DNA of 64,000 nt from Apodemus sylvaticus (GCF_947179515.1 NC_067472.1:104801506-104865505), one strand, 5' to 3'; shown: positions 32,288-43,734, numbered from the stretch's first letter. Notes: a model not told the origin generated them from the sequence alone. Made by a program: numbers and translations.

Positions 32288-32494
32288 CTCGCGGCTTGCC
32301 GGGCGGCTGAGGAGGAGCGGCCGCGTCGTCCGCGCTCGCCGCCTGCCGCGGCCCGGCTGCAGCTGGCTGACGCGGCGGCCCCCCACCCACTCGGGCAGCC
32401 CGGCCCTCGCGGTGCCCAACGCCCCCGCCCGGCCCGGGAAGGAGGAAGGCGGCGCCGCGCTCCCCACTAGAGCTCCGCCAACCACTCAGGCCGC

Positions 32495-32504
32495 GGGAAT
32501 TTCC
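32495..32504. promoter_or_regulatory. kappaB consensus overlapping an ETS core
   Basis: GGGAATTTCC matches the NF-kappaB consensus perfectly, and TTCCGG at 32501-32506 is an ETS-family core that overlaps it. It lies about 560 bp upstream of the Fchsd2 ATG in the CpG island. Occupancy is not known. Confidence 0.4.
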
Positions 32505-32835
32505 GGCCCCGGCGCGCGCCACAGCGCCCCGCTCCGGCGGCAGAAGGATGCGCTCCTGGCCACCGCCTGCTTCAGAGTGGAGGGAGGGGAGGTAGCCAGG
32601 CCGCGCCACGGGGCTCCGGATCTCGGTGTGAGAAAGGGGGAAACCTGATGGATTGTTCGGCAGAGAGGAAGGGTGGGAACGGGAGCGGGACTCGAGAAAT
32701 ACCCCAGTTCTCTCCGACGATGGGACGTTCCAGACGCTTCCCGTCCTCCCTCCCCCAACACCGAGAAGGCAGCTGGGGGCTTCCCGCGCGCCTTCCCGCC
32801 AGCCCGCTGGGGCGCGCGACTCCTCCGGGAGCGCG

Positions 32836-32841
32836 CACGTG
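32836..32841. promoter_or_regulatory. CACGTG E-box
   Basis: A palindromic CACGTG lies in GCGCGCACGTGGGA near the distal edge of the CpG island. It is the core recognised by USF, MYC/MAX and MiT/TFE bHLH-ZIP factors. It is a motif match only. Confidence 0.35.
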
Positions 32842-32949
32842 GGAGGGAGAGGGCTCTGCTCCGACGCACGCGCACAGGCCGCCCCCCCACGCCCCCCCGC
32901 GCCTCCCTCCCGCAGTTGCGGCTGCACAGTTCGTGTGGGAATTTGGCAC

Positions 32950-34190
32950 AAGTAGAGGGGGGCTAGGCTCATAGTGGGATTGTTTGCAATAGGGAAGGAG
33001 GTAGCTGAGACAGTTCGGAATTTTGCTTTCTCTCAGTCCCTCAGTGTACTCTCCCTCCTAGTGCACTGAGAAATTTAGCGTGAATAAGTCCTTTTACCAC
33101 TGGCCGCCGGTGCCAGACCTATGCCGTTGGAGGAGGACAGGTGAAATAACCTTAAATTGCCAGGCAAAGGAAAGAATGGCCCTCTATTCCAGAGTACTTA
33201 GTCAGACATCGTGGAGTCGACTGGGGGAAAAAGTGAAAATCTCTTGAGTCGGCCACTCCCATATCACAGATAGGAAGGCTGGTGTCGGCAGAGAATTGGA
33301 GCCATTCTCAAGGTCACATGGCATGACTAGAATCCGTGAGTCAGGAAGGGTTACTTGGGTTATAAGAAAAAAGCAAGAGCTGTGTGTGAGGAGGGGTACG
33401 TTGCTTGGTGTTAGAGCGCATGCCTAGCAGCTAGAGAGGCTCTGGGTTCAACACTAGCCAGCATGGCAGAGGAAAGAAGGAATAGGTTAGATTAAGGACT
33501 TCTAGGTCAACTCACTTTACCTGTCCTGAACTAGTTGGACAAACTCAACCTCATCTGACAATGACAATGTTCGCTCTCAGCAGGGTCCCATCAGGCACCT
33601 TCGTGCTCTGCCCAGATCACCCAAGGAGTGTCAGGCTCACTTTGGGTTGCTTGGAATAGTGGAAAACCTTCTTCCTCGTTCTTCAGCACTATTTTTGAGC
33701 CACAGATCCAGACACAGACACAGTGTGAGCCGGATCTTCCCCTTCCCCCACTTAATTCAGGACTTGCAGTCCCAGATAGCTGTTCTCAGAAACTCAGTTC
33801 AGTCAAAAAAGGAAGGTCAGGGACACCAGACTAGACCAGGATGACTTACCAGATAACCTACTGGCTCTGTGACCAGAAGACGGACTCGGACCCAGGGGTT
33901 TTACATTGAGTTAACCCACATGCTAACAGTGGTGTCGGAGTTGAGAGCTGTGTATAAAAATTAGAAAGCCTACTATTTCTGGTTTCCTTGAAGCCATTTG
34001 CCACTGGTGTCCTCATTCAGATCAAGGAAGGCCCAGGGCAAGGGAACAGTGGATGGGAACCCAGAGTCCTGACCTCCACTGAGACACAACCACTAGAGGT
34101 AGGGAGATGGCCCCATTCTCAGCCTCACCACTGAGCATTGCTGCAGTCCTCCAGCTTTTGTCCCTTCCTTACAAGATGGGGGTTTAAAGC
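32950..34190. other. Upstream flank of the CpG island, mostly unique
   Basis: An ID-like scrap at 33385-33465 (TGTTAGAGCGCATGCCTAGC) and a weak MIR-like block at 33225-33350 (GGTCACATGGCATGACTAGA). Otherwise no recognised gene or repeat. The frames at 33628-33844 lack support. Confidence 0.5.
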
Positions 34191-34194
34191 ATCT

Positions 34195-34330
34195 TTGCAG
34201 ACGTGTTGTACAAACTGGAATTTCTCCAGACCTGGCACACAGTCAATGCTCAATAAACATTCATTGATTCCTTCATTGATAAAATATTTGCTGCCACCCT
34301 ACTTTATGTGAAGCTTACACCAAACACTAG
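34195..34330 (+). mobile_element. L2/MIR-type ancient fragment
   Basis: CTGGCACACAGTCAATGCTC AATAAACATTCATTGATTCC is the familiar end of ancient mammalian L2/MIR-class elements. Confidence 0.5.
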
Positions 34331-34611
34331 GATGTGGAAGTGAGCAAGGCAGAATCACCCAGAGTTCCAGACTATTGCGTGGAAAAGATAGGGTAACAGC
34401 ACCTGCCCAGATGTCTCGCGTGCAATGGGTGCCTGACCAAGGTTTTCCAAATTGTAGTCCTGGGCGCAGCTGCTCTGGCTCAGGGATTATCCTGCTTCAC
34501 ATTCTTGGAAGAGAATTTTTGCATGTTAGAAGATTTGGGATCTCGCCTAGACCACTGATCTGCTGTGCATTCAATGGATACTGGAGCCCATCTAGAACAT
34601 AAGGTAAATGA

Positions 34612-34714
34612 TACTGTGCATGGTCTCAAACATCTATCAGTGTAATCCTAGCCTTTGGGAGGATGAAGCAGAAAGATCATGAGTTTGAGACAGCCCAATT
34701 TGTCTACAGAGACC

Positions 34715-34758
<44 letters not shown>

Positions 34759-34760
34759 GT
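34612..34760 (+). mobile_element. B1-like SINE and (GATA)n
   Basis: TACTGTGCATGGTCTCAAAC ... CAGCCCAATTTGTCTACAGA, then about eleven GATA units at 34716-34758. Confidence 0.7.
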
Positions 34761-34774
34761 GACAGAAAGAAAGT

Positions 34775-34990
34775 GGGGCTGGAGAGTTGGATCAGCAGTT
34801 AAGAGCACTTGTTGCTCTTGCAGAGGACTAAGGTTCAATTCCCAGCATAGCCACTCACAACTGACTGTAACTCTAGGCCCAGATGATCCAATGCCATTTT
34901 CTGATCTCTGCAAGCCTCAGGCATGTATCTAGTGCACTCGCATGCATGGAGCCAAAACACTTGTACACATTAACTATTAAATCTTTTGAA
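34775..34990 (+). mobile_element. B3 SINE
   Basis: GGGGCTGGAGAGTTGGATCA ... TAACTCTAGGCCCAGATGAT ... ATTAACTATTAAATCTTTTG. Confidence 0.88.
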
Positions 34991-35159
34991 GTTTTTTAAT
35001 TTGCAGTGTGCCGTTTCAAATCCTAAACTTTCTTATGGTTTCTTCAAGCTAATGTTTACAATAACCCTATGACATATTATTTTCTTCATTTCTACAGTAA
35101 GAACCTGAAGACTCACAAGAGATAAGTTACTTGCCTTTGTTATGCTTCCAAGTTCACCC

Positions 35160-35395
35160 TGCATATGATCAGCACTAACCCTTGGACTGGGATTCCAGGG
35201 CGGAGGAAAAGGGGGAAGCAGGCCGAGCGCCATCTTTAATCTCTCCATTTCCTGACTGCAGGTACAATGTGACTGACTACCTCGTGCTCCCACTGACGTG
35301 ACTTCCATGACAATCTGCATCCCCTTAAATCATAAGCCAAAATAAACCCTTCTTTGCTCAACTTGCTGTTATCAGATGTTACATCACAAAACTAA
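35160..35395 (+). mobile_element. Rodent interspersed repeat fragment, family not assigned
   Basis: AATCATAAGCCAAAATAAAC ... TTGCTGTTATCAGATGTTAC resembles the 3' end of a common mouse repeat. Confidence 0.4.
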
Positions 35396-35789
35396 ATGGG
35401 GACTAATGTCTCCAGGAATAAAGCAGACTTAGAAGCATAAAATATAGGATGGAGCAGGGGATTTCTGTGATCTATGGAAAGTTTACTCAGGTGTCCCTCT
35501 TCCAACAGGTATGGGGATTTGAAGAGTTTTGCTTCTGTAATAGCACTAAGCACACTGCTACCAGAAAGATCTCCTTGATTAGTGAAGGGAAATCTGCAGA
35601 GCTGTATTCTCTGTGCCCTCAGAGACAGAATTAATAAATATTTTTAGGTCTCAGGAAGGTTTTCCAGGCAGACCAATCTAAGGAGGGAGGGCGCATTTCC
35701 ATCCTGAAGGAGTACAGCAGGTACTGACTCCTTTCCATCAGAGACCACATGTGGAATTCTTACTCTGGAAAGATATCAAGATTGAGCAT

Positions 35790-35965
35790 TGGTTGTGCCT
35801 CCATGCTTTAGACATTGAAATGGGCATGCTTTTTACATTGTGTTTCACTCTCATAGCATCCCTTATAATATATACGACTCCATTTTCACAGATGGAGACT
35901 CAAACTATCCAGAGACTCATGAACTATCCAGAGTCACTGAGCTGATAAGAGAGAACCAGCCCTGA
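35790..35965 (+). mobile_element. MIR SINE
   Basis: TTTCACTCTCATAGCATCCC ... CCATTTTCACAGATGGAGAC ... CCAGAGTCACTGAGCTGATA. Confidence 0.7.
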
Positions 35966-36004
35966 TGTAAGGATCCCTTTGACTCTGAAGCAATACTAAG
36001 CACC

Positions 36005-36180
36005 TGGAGGGGTGATTAAAGTCAGAGCCAGGATTAAAGGCTGGCCTGACACCCTCATAGAAGAAGGGAGAGGGGGATGGGATAGAGGGTTTCTGGGGGG
36101 ATGGGAGAAGGAACCAGAAAAGAGGATAACATTTAAAATGTAAATAAAGAAAAATTTAAAAAATATATAACAAAAAATAT
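36005..36180 (+). mobile_element. L1 3' end, short
   Basis: GAAGGGAGAGGGGGATGGGA ... AACATTTAAAATGTAAATAA, the same 3' terminus as at 21066-21225. Confidence 0.85.
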
Positions 36181-36354
36181 TCACTGTAAATTCATATAAC
36201 TGCTTTGGCAAATTCTATTTAGTTGAATAAAAGGTTATGAATAAAAGGGAAAAAAACTGGCCTGATGTAGGCGTAAGTGGGAACTGGAAGGCCGGCTTCT
36301 CTGATACGCCAAGTAGTTCCTGGAGCCTCTCCCACCCTCCTACCCATGCTGCAC

Positions 36355-36430
36355 AGACACACACACACACACATACACACACACACACACATACAAGCAA
36401 GCACACATGCATACATGCACACATGCACTG
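36355..36430 (+). repeat. (CA)n microsatellite
   Basis: CA/CATA run with CAAGCA and CATGCA variants at the right edge. Confidence 0.9.
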
Positions 36431-36449
36431 CTCCACACATACTTCCACA

Positions 36450-37150
36450 GCACTATCTGCTTCCTTTCTTCTCTGCCATTACCCCACACCTTGGCACAGG
36501 CTGCTCAGGAATTCTTGTCAGCACATCCAGAGGCTAGTCATTCCTGGGCCTCAGCAAGCCCAGCTTGAAGGCACTGCTAAAGATGACTGGGTTTGAGGAC
36601 CCCCACTCTCATTCACCTCATTACTACCCTGGTCACCTTTCCTTTCCCCCACTGCCCTTTGTTCTTCTCTCAGTGGATCCCCTCACCACAGCCCTCCAGG
36701 GGATTATACCTGTCTTCCCTAGTGAGCTCTCAAGACAGACTCCCAATCCAGCCACCAGAGGAGCAGGGGCTTTCCCTAGGACCCCCACTGAGTAGGTAGC
36801 AGAACCAAGCCTTGGATTCCATCAACTACTCCTCAACAAAGATCTTTATTCTGGGCTTAGCCACAAGTAGGTCTCTGGGGTGAGCCCAGGGCTCTGTCCC
36901 AAAAGAGCTCCCAATCTCAATGCTTGACTGGAGGTCACAACACTGGGACATGCAAAGCCAGGAAAGTCAGAGGCCGGATCCTATCATATGGTAGCAGAGA
37001 TCTAAGCCCAGAGGCAAGTCCTTAAGGTATAGGCAATGAAAGTAGGAATTTCCTGCTCATTTGGAGCTCCAGCCCGTGAGTATTACAGCTAAGAGCATAA
37101 GGACAGGAATATGATATATCCCAGAGATATTGGTTGGAGCTGGCAGACAG
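36450..37150. other. Upstream stretch, no clear feature
   Basis: C/T-rich then mixed unique sequence. No repeat or exon recognised. Confidence 0.45.
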
Positions 37151-37154
37151 GTGA

Positions 37155-37320
37155 ACTAATGTTCTAACCCTATCTTTGTTAGGTACTTGCTTCCAGACAT
37201 GTCACTTCAGCCTTGGTTTCCGTTTCTGCAGAATGATAATAACAGATTTTTTTCCTGTCTCCCTCTTAGAGGAACTGCTGTGCAGGCTAAAATGAACTGT
37301 CAGCTGTATAGAATATATAA
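37155..37320 (+). mobile_element. MIR SINE
   Basis: GTACTTGCTTCCAGACATGT ... TTTCCGTTTCTGCAGAATGA ... CTGCTGTGCAGGCTAAAATG. The 134-codon frame at 37187-37591 starts inside it and is not called a gene. Confidence 0.6.
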
Positions 37321-37939
37321 AGGGCTGAACCTGCATGTAAGCCAAGGACTGCCAGTCAGGATGCAGCACGGAAGGCTGAGTGACTGTCTATGTGGGAGGC
37401 CGAATGGCGCTTCCACCACTAGCTGCACTGTGATTACAGCTCTGAAAAGCAGGTATCAAGGAATGGAACCATCACGTGGATGGAGGCATGCTAGGTCAGT
37501 GATCGAGCAGAGCAAAACGTTTGAGCTGGACGGCATGCTCCCTCTTCCGCCTCACTCTGGCTTCTTGACAATCTTAAAGACACTTTTCTAATGGTTTCCC
37601 TTTTTCTGTCAGAGGGGAGAATGGATGTTAGAGTTGTGGTGAAAATTAAACAGACCATTTATGCAAGTGTTTCTAACTATGCCTGCCCAGTTTGTCCTAG
37701 TGCTATTGTTGAGCAAGACAGAGACAAACAGAGATAGGCAGAGACAGACAGAAACAGAGACAGAAGAGGCCAGCCTGGCAAGATAGGTCAGTGAGTGAAG
37801 GAGCCTGTGGTCAGGCCTATCTAAGTTCAATCCCCAGGACCCACATGATAGAAGGAGAAAACCAACTTCTACAAGTTATCCTCTGAGTTCCACATGCATG
37901 CCATGCGTACAAAATAATCAAAACATGTTAAAAGAAATT

Positions 37940-38300
37940 AAGGCCAGCTTAGTGGTTCACACCTTTAATTCTAGCACTAGGGAATGAGAGGCAGGAGGAT
38001 CTCCGAGTTCAAGGCCAGCCTGTTCTCCATATCGAGCTCCAGGACAGCCAAGACTATCTAGAGAGACCCTGTCTCAAAAGCAAGCAAACAAACAAAAATA
38101 AGTAGAAAGTATTCATTCATTCATTAAAACAATTAATTAAATAAATTTAAATAAAACAATTCATTAAAAAGGCCAGACCTATGAGTACATTTCTGTAATC
38201 CCTCCACTTGGGAGGTAGAGGCAGGCAGTTCTCTGTGAGTTCAAGGCCATTCTGGACTACATAAGGAGCTTCAGACCAGCCAGGACTACAAAGTAAAACT
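37940..38300 (+). mobile_element. Two B1 SINEs
   Basis: 37945-38090 (CCAGCTTAGTGGTTCACACC ... GACCCTGTCTCAAAAGC) and 38172-38300 (GACCTATGAGTACATTTCTG ... GCCAGGACTACAAAGTAAAA). Confidence 0.75.
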
Positions 38301-38334
38301 GAAAGTAAATAAATAAGTAAATAAATAATCCCCT

Positions 38335-38550
38335 CCCCCAGCTATAGCGTTGGCTCATGTTAAGAGAACTGGCTGCTCTTGTAGAGGCCCCAGGTTCAGT
38401 TCCCAGCATCTACATGGTGGCTCACAAACCATCTATAACTCCAGTTCCAGGGGATCCAGCATCTCCGTACAGCCCCTACAGGCACCAAGCCCAAAAGTGG
38501 TCTCAGGCATACATGCAGACAAAAAAGTCATACACATAAAATTTAAATGG
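38335..38550 (+). mobile_element. B3 SINE
   Basis: AGCTATAGCGTTGGCTCATG ... TAACTCCAGTTCCAGGGGAT ... ACACATAAAATTTAAATGG. Confidence 0.8.
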
Positions 38551-38559
38551 TAATGTTTA

Positions 38560-38800
38560 TGGTAGTGATGATACACACCTTTAATGCCAGCAGCATACAG
38601 GAGGCAGAGGCAGGCAGAACTCTAGGTGACACACTCCAGGCATAATGAAGTACCCCTTTAATCCCAACACTCAAAGGCAGAGGCAGATGGGTCTCTATGA
38701 GTTCAAGACCAGGCTGGTTTACAAGTAAGTTCCAGGACAGCCAGAGTTAAGAAAGGCCATGTCTTAAAATAAAAATAATAAGAAATAAATCTTTTTAAAG
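38560..38800 (+). mobile_element. Two adjacent B1 fragments
   Basis: 38565-38640 is the left part of one B1 (CACACCTTTAATGCCAGCAG). 38645-38790 is a second B1 (CCCTTTAATCCCAACACTCA ... CATGTCTTAAAATAAAAATA). Confidence 0.7.
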
Positions 38801-39620
38801 ATGTTTTTAAATTCCCATAGGGAGCTCCACTAGAGTCCTAGGCCTGCCTCTCTCTTACTGTGGGCCCCTGGGAAATCTCTGATTCTTCCTCAGCTAGTTT
38901 CTACATCTGTAACACTAGGGTTCCACTAAGAAGCTTTTCCAAGGACCAGCCTGGGAAGAACAGAATGGTACCAGCATATGATCCTTCTGTGAAGAGGGTA
39001 CCCCTCGGGCTGAATTTGAAGAGTCAGGCAGGGACCTAAGGAGAAAGATGGAATTGTGGGATAGGGACAGCAAGATGGGGAAGTGGCAGCCTTATATGAG
39101 CTGCTTTGTGAAGGAAGTAGGCCCTTTTCAGTTTAGGAAGCCTGCCTGCCTATTTTCCCACAGCCTGCCCAGTTAATGCCTAAACAAAACAAGCTTTCTT
39201 GCTCCCTGCTGCCTGCTGGAGGGTGGGAAGCCAAAATGAGCGTCCTGGAGACTGGCAGACACCCTGGCATCCTGCCTGTGCTCCCTGGGCACCCGCCCTT
39301 CCCGTCTGCAGCCCCACCCTCAGCCTTCACAGCCCCTCCACGCCCATGCTCCCCTCCACTTCTACCCTTTCTAGGTAGATACCCTCAATCCTAGGCCAGT
39401 GTGGGCCACTAGGTCCAGGTTTATTCTCACTGTGCTGCTGTGGGCAGAGCATCTGACATCAGAATGCCTGGAATAGCTGTCGGTCGCCATGGGAGGGAAT
39501 TCCCTGGCTCAGGAAAACTCTTCCAGAGGGAAAGAGCAGGTGGCAGTCTCCCCACAAGACAGATGCCGCCCACGATGTAAGTAGAGCCAATCCTGGGGTG
39601 AGAAGCATCAAATCTGACAA
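38800..39620. other. Upstream stretch, no clear feature
   Basis: Unique-looking, with C-rich pyrimidine sequence at 39290-39370. No exon or repeat recognised. Confidence 0.45.
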
Positions 39621-39668
39621 CACACACACACACGCACACGCACACGCACACACGCACACGCACACACA
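39618..39668 (+). repeat. (CA)n with CGCA interruptions
   Basis: CACACA with several CACGCA units, a second purine-pyrimidine alternating tract of about 50 nt. Confidence 0.9.
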
Positions 39669-39714
39669 CTCACCTTCTGTCTGATGCTTGTCTATATCTG
39701 GCCTATTAATACTA

Positions 39715-39905
39715 GCCCATGCCCATAATAGCTACCATGTGGCAGACTCTATTCCAAACACTTCACCCAGATACCTAATTTAATTCTTACACCATCTCTG
39801 AGGTAGGTACTGTCATTAGCCCCATTTTATAGATGAGGCATTGATAAGTAATTTGCCTAAGGGCTCAGCCCCTAAGTGGCATACTGGGATGTGACCTCAG
39901 TTAAT
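39715..39905 (+). mobile_element. MIR SINE
   Basis: AATAGCTACCATGTGGCAGA ... ATCTCTGAGGTAGGTACTGT ... CCCCATTTTATAGATGAGGC ... TAATTTGCCTAAGGGC: the best-preserved MIR in the window. Confidence 0.88.
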
Positions 39906-40184
39906 AAGGCCAGTGTGTGCTATGTTAATATGCCACTGGATGACAATTTCCCCATAAAATATCACATCTGCACATGGAGCCTGGCAAAATGCATCTACTG
40001 TCTCATAATCCAAACACTTGGGCATATTTGCTGAGGATGAGAACCATGCAGGAAATACTGTTTAACTCTCTCTTGGAATGGAGTAAATTTTTTTCCTTTA
40101 AAACAAAGTCTCCTGTATTCCAGGTTGTCTTCGAGCTCAATGTTCAGCCAACGAAAACCTTGAACTTCTGGAAGTTCTTCTACC

Positions 40185-40315
40185 TCCACTTCCCAACTGT
40201 TGGGATTACGTGCATGCACCAGCATACAGAGTTTATTCCATTCAGGGATTGCACCCAGGACCTCCTGCATGCTAGTCAAGCACCCTACCTACTGTACTGA
40301 GCCACAGTCCAGTCC
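40185..40315 (-). mobile_element. ID/B4-type SINE
   Basis: GATTGCACCCAGGACCTCCT GCATGCTAGTCAAGCACCCT in reverse, preceded by a B1-like GTTGGGATTACGTGCATG. Confidence 0.6.
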
Positions 40316-40544
40316 AGTGCAGTCCTTTGACTTGGGAAGAGAGGCAGTGTCTGACACTGGGAAAATAGCTCTTGTTCTGTGAATGAATGCCCTTGACTTC
40401 CTTGGGGTCTTTCCATCTCTAAAATAGGTTACGGTTGCCCACCCTCCTCCATGGAAAACTGTGGCTGTGTTGAGTCAGTGTTTGTCGGCACTAGTCTGCT
40501 GGGGTGTAAGGAGTTGTTTATAAGCACACCCAGCTGGCTCCTAA

Positions 40545-40760
40545 CAACAGCTGTCATAATAATAGCTAACGTTTTCTGGATGCTTGGGGAGCACCAGACA
40601 CAACTCTGAAGACTTTGATGTGTTCACCCACTGATTCTCTCAACTTCCATTATCTTGATGTTAAGGATGGAGTTAAGTAACTTGTCTGAGATCATGGAAT
40701 TAGTAAGAAGCAGGGATGCCAGATGGCCCTGCTCCTGTGTTCCAGGGGTTAACCACTCCA
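40545..40760 (+). mobile_element. MIR SINE
   Basis: AATAATAGCTAACGTTTTCT ... TTAAGTAACTTGTCTGAGAT ... TTAGTAAGAAGCAGGGATGC. Confidence 0.75.
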
Positions 40761-41299
40761 TCCCAGTTGCTGGATGTACCAGCTCCCTCCTCGCTAGGCA
40801 CCAAGTTTAATTGAGCAGATGCGGACTGTACCTATAGTGTTCAGGAGCTCCCATGTAGACAGACCGGCAAGGTCTGAATCTGAGAGATCCCAAAGCACAG
40901 TGCTATGTGAGTTCCCAGTGAGGAAAGACTACCTCTGGTAAAGGAAGGGACTCAGAGGCTACACTGAAATTAGGCCGTGATGCCTGGGATCTTGGTACTC
41001 AAAACAGAGGAGCGGTAAGAGCGAAATGCCAGGCTGGATGGTCCTGAGCCAGCAGAATAGTCCTAACTAATGAGCTCTTTACAGGTCCCTTCTTGGTTGT
41101 TTGACCTAAAATGTAAAAAGCACTGCCCTGTGAAGCCAGGCATGGGGGCAGACACCTGCCTGGGGCTTAGGAGTGGATGAAGGAGGATTAGTATAGAGAT
41201 CTTTGCTACTTTTGGGTTCTTCTTTTTCCCACCCTTTATTCCCTCTGCCAGTCCCCCTACTCCCCGTTCACTAGGTAGTAGAGAAAGAAGGATGGGGGT

Positions 41300-41305
41300 G
41301 GGAAG

Positions 41306-41365
<60 letters not shown>
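41300..41365 (+). repeat. (GA)n microsatellite
   Basis: 66-nt uninterrupted purine tract, mostly GA. Confidence 0.95.
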
Positions 41366-41368
<3 letters not shown>

Positions 41369-41369
41369 T

Positions 41370-42380
41370 GAATCTAGTTCCTTTCTTTTTGTTTCTTTGT
41401 TGAGCATGACTACTAACAAAACAGCTACCAACCCCCTTGGCTATTGGGGCACTAGCATTTATATATCCTCTAAAAGGTGCCCAGAATTACAAGCATCACA
41501 CAATCACAGAAACTATCTGCAGCTGGCAAAACCACACCTCTGCTAGAGTACTAGGCATATCATAGTCAGCTGCTGCAGACAGTCCGAAGCAGCCTCATAT
41601 CCCCCACACCTGGGATTAAAACGAAAAACATGTTCTTATAATATTTTTGTATTTTTTAAAGAAACCAAAATTCCAGAGTTCTCACTACAGAGCAGGAAAT
41701 CAAAGTCATCGTCAGCTATGTAGTGAATTTGAGGCCAGCCTGGGCTACATACGATTCTGTCAGAGTTGGGAGCATGTGATAGCACGTGCCTGTAACTTCA
41801 GCCATCAAGAGGCAGGGCAAGAGATTCACCATAAGTTCAAGGTCAGCCTAACCTACATAGTGAGTTTCAGATCCTGAATTCAAAGCCATTATGGAGGCAC
41901 AGGGAGGCCCAAATCAAACAGAACAGAACAGAGCAAGCAATGACTCTTTATGGTGCATATTCACTGAGTTATAGGAACACATTCTGGCTGCCTTTCCTGT
42001 GCTATCAGTGCCTCCAGATCCCCAAGCCCAGAGGCCTCTATAACATTTGTCTTTATCCGTAAAACCAATGACAATGTACCTAAAAGGCATGCTGGATGGG
42101 TAGACTTGAAGGCCTGACACTTGGAAGGTGACCAAGGGTGGGGCAGGTAGAACACTAAACATGGGCACCCAAGTCATAGAAACAGGCCCAGTTCAACAGG
42201 CTAAAGGAAGGGTGTGCCTGGAGGTCAGACTGTACAACCAGGTCCTTTACACCTGTGTGTAGCCTTTAGTCCTTGTCTGCTGCACAGGGACTGTGACCTT
42301 CAGTAACTCCTCCACAAGAAGTAGCTTGTGAGTGGGTGGCCTATAAGGAGAGGACACAATGGGTCAGAAGGATAAGGCAC
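41370..42380. other. Upstream stretch with old B1-like scraps
   Basis: B1-like pieces at 41700-41760 (GAGGCCAGCCTGGGCTACAT) and 41765-41885 (GTGATAGCACGTGCCTGTAA). The rest is unrecognised. Confidence 0.5.
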
Positions 42381-42565
42381 TAGGCTGGAGAGTTGGCTCA
42401 GTGATCAAGCACACTGGCTGTTTTTCCAGAGGGCCTGGGTTCAGTCCCCAGAATCCATATGGTGGCTCACAACCATCTGTAATTCCCGTTCCTCTTCTGG
42501 TCCCCTCACAGACCAAGCACACAAGTAGTGCACTAACACACATGCAGGCCAACACCCATACATAA
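42381..42565 (+). mobile_element. B3/B2-type SINE
   Basis: GGCTGGAGAGTTGGCTCAGT ... ATGGTGGCTCACAACCATCT ... CACACATGCAGGCC. Confidence 0.88.
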
Positions 42566-42608
42566 CATACTTTCTTATAGATCTAAGATCTGTATAGATC
42601 TAAGCCAC

Positions 42609-43330
42609 ATGGGGTCCTAGCCCTGAGAGGGGAATAAACATAGTTTCCAGAAATTCTCTCTGACTGATAACCACCCACTAAAGAAAAATTAGTTTTCTCC
42701 AGTAGACTCTCCATAGGTATATAAACCACACTTAACAGCAGGCCCCATGCTCAGCAGTAGATGGCCAACACAAAACAAACTCAATTGTATTTTTTGGAAG
42801 TTTTGGGCTCATAATACTTTGGACATTTGTTTTTGTTTTTGTTTCCTCTTACAGGTCTTTCGTTTGTGTACCATGGTTTCCAACTTCATGACTCTATGGG
42901 ATTTCTGTGTGTGTACATGTGTGAATCCCTGTGTCTATATGTCTTTCATGTGCTTTTCCTTTTGAATTTTTGTTTTGTTCTATTCTGCTTTGTTTGTGTT
43001 TTATCGTTATTATTATTTTGAGGGAGGGGTTCAAGACAGGGTTCCTCTGTGTAGCCTTGATTGTACTGGAACTCACTCTGTAGACCAGGCTGACCTCAAA
43101 CTCACAGAGATCTGCCTGCCTCTGCCTCCTGAGTGCTGGGATTAAAGGCATGCACCTCTACTGCCTGGCTGTTATTATTTTTTTAGATGCCTGTTTGTTT
43201 TCTAATGAGAGAGAGAAATAAAGGGTGTGGATTTGGGTAAATGGAGAGGTTATAAAAGGAGTTGAGAGAGGGTAAACCTTGATTAGAATATATTATATGA
43301 AAAATCTATTTTCAATTTTTTAAAAAAATG
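42609..43330 (+). mobile_element. Lx-type L1 3' UTR, split by a B1
   Basis: GTCCTAGCCCTGAGAGGGGA ... GCAGTAGATGGCCAACACAA ... AGATGCCTGTTTGTTTTCTA ... AATATATTATATGAAAAATC, in the order of the rodent Lx 3' end. It is interrupted at 43020-43170 by a reverse B1. Confidence 0.82.
43006..43184 (-). mobile_element. B1 SINE nested in the Lx element
   Basis: Reverse B1 (GTTCAAGACAGGGTTCCTCT ... GCATGCACCTCTACTGCCTGGC) flanked by GTTATTATTATTTT (43006-43019) and GTTATTATTTTTTT (43171-43184). Confidence 0.85.
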
Positions 43331-43734
43331 TACTTTTGTTTTTAAAAAAAAGAAGATGAAACACAAGACAACACCTAGGGCTGGGTCACACAGACACCTT
43401 TGCCCTTCCTCTCTGCATCCTGAGCATGTGTTTGGATTCTTAGCTACAGCTTAAGTCAACTGAGTTTTCAGATTGTCTGGTCTGACTTTTGACCCCTGAT
43501 GCTTTACTTTATGGCCGTAACTATATACACAAGATACTGGAACCTCCCAGACACCTCTCACAGCCCCTCCCTCCAGTGTGTTTATTGTATCCCACTCTGG
43601 CGCTCGGCACAGGTGCGGTCATCAGAGCTCAGTCTCTGTAGGTGTTGGTGTAGACAGGAGAACTAAATGGCTATTGGCAGACTCTAGCTTTGGGTTCTTG
43701 TTTTTGTTTTGTTTTTGTTTTGTTTTGTTTTGTT

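Larger units (their letters stand above)
31350..32930. promoter_or_regulatory. CpG island with presumed Fchsd2 promoter
   Basis: Dense CpG and long G/C runs start near 31350, peak between 31900 and 32560, and stop sharply by 32930, with AT-rich repeat-bearing DNA on both sides. It covers the Fchsd2 start codon and about 1 kb upstream. No TATA box is seen near a plausible start, so a broad CpG-type promoter is inferred. Candidate sites include CCAAT (31467), GC boxes (for example GGGGGCGG near 32019), a kappaB site (32495), an ETS core TTCCGG (32501) and CACGTG (32836). A divergent plus-strand transcript is possible but nothing in the sequence proves one. Confidence 0.85.

Noticed and set aside
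31953..32972. 339-codon open frame on the minus strand upstream of Fchsd2
   Set aside because: It lies in the CpG island, where stops are rare because of base composition. Its product is Pro/Arg/Ser/Gly-rich, includes a His-Thr run from the GT tract, and several other frames on both strands are also open. It ends at the uATG and does not continue into exon 2.
37187..37591. 134-codon plus-strand frame
   Set aside because: It begins inside a MIR remnant and shows no known domain, so chance is the simpler reading.
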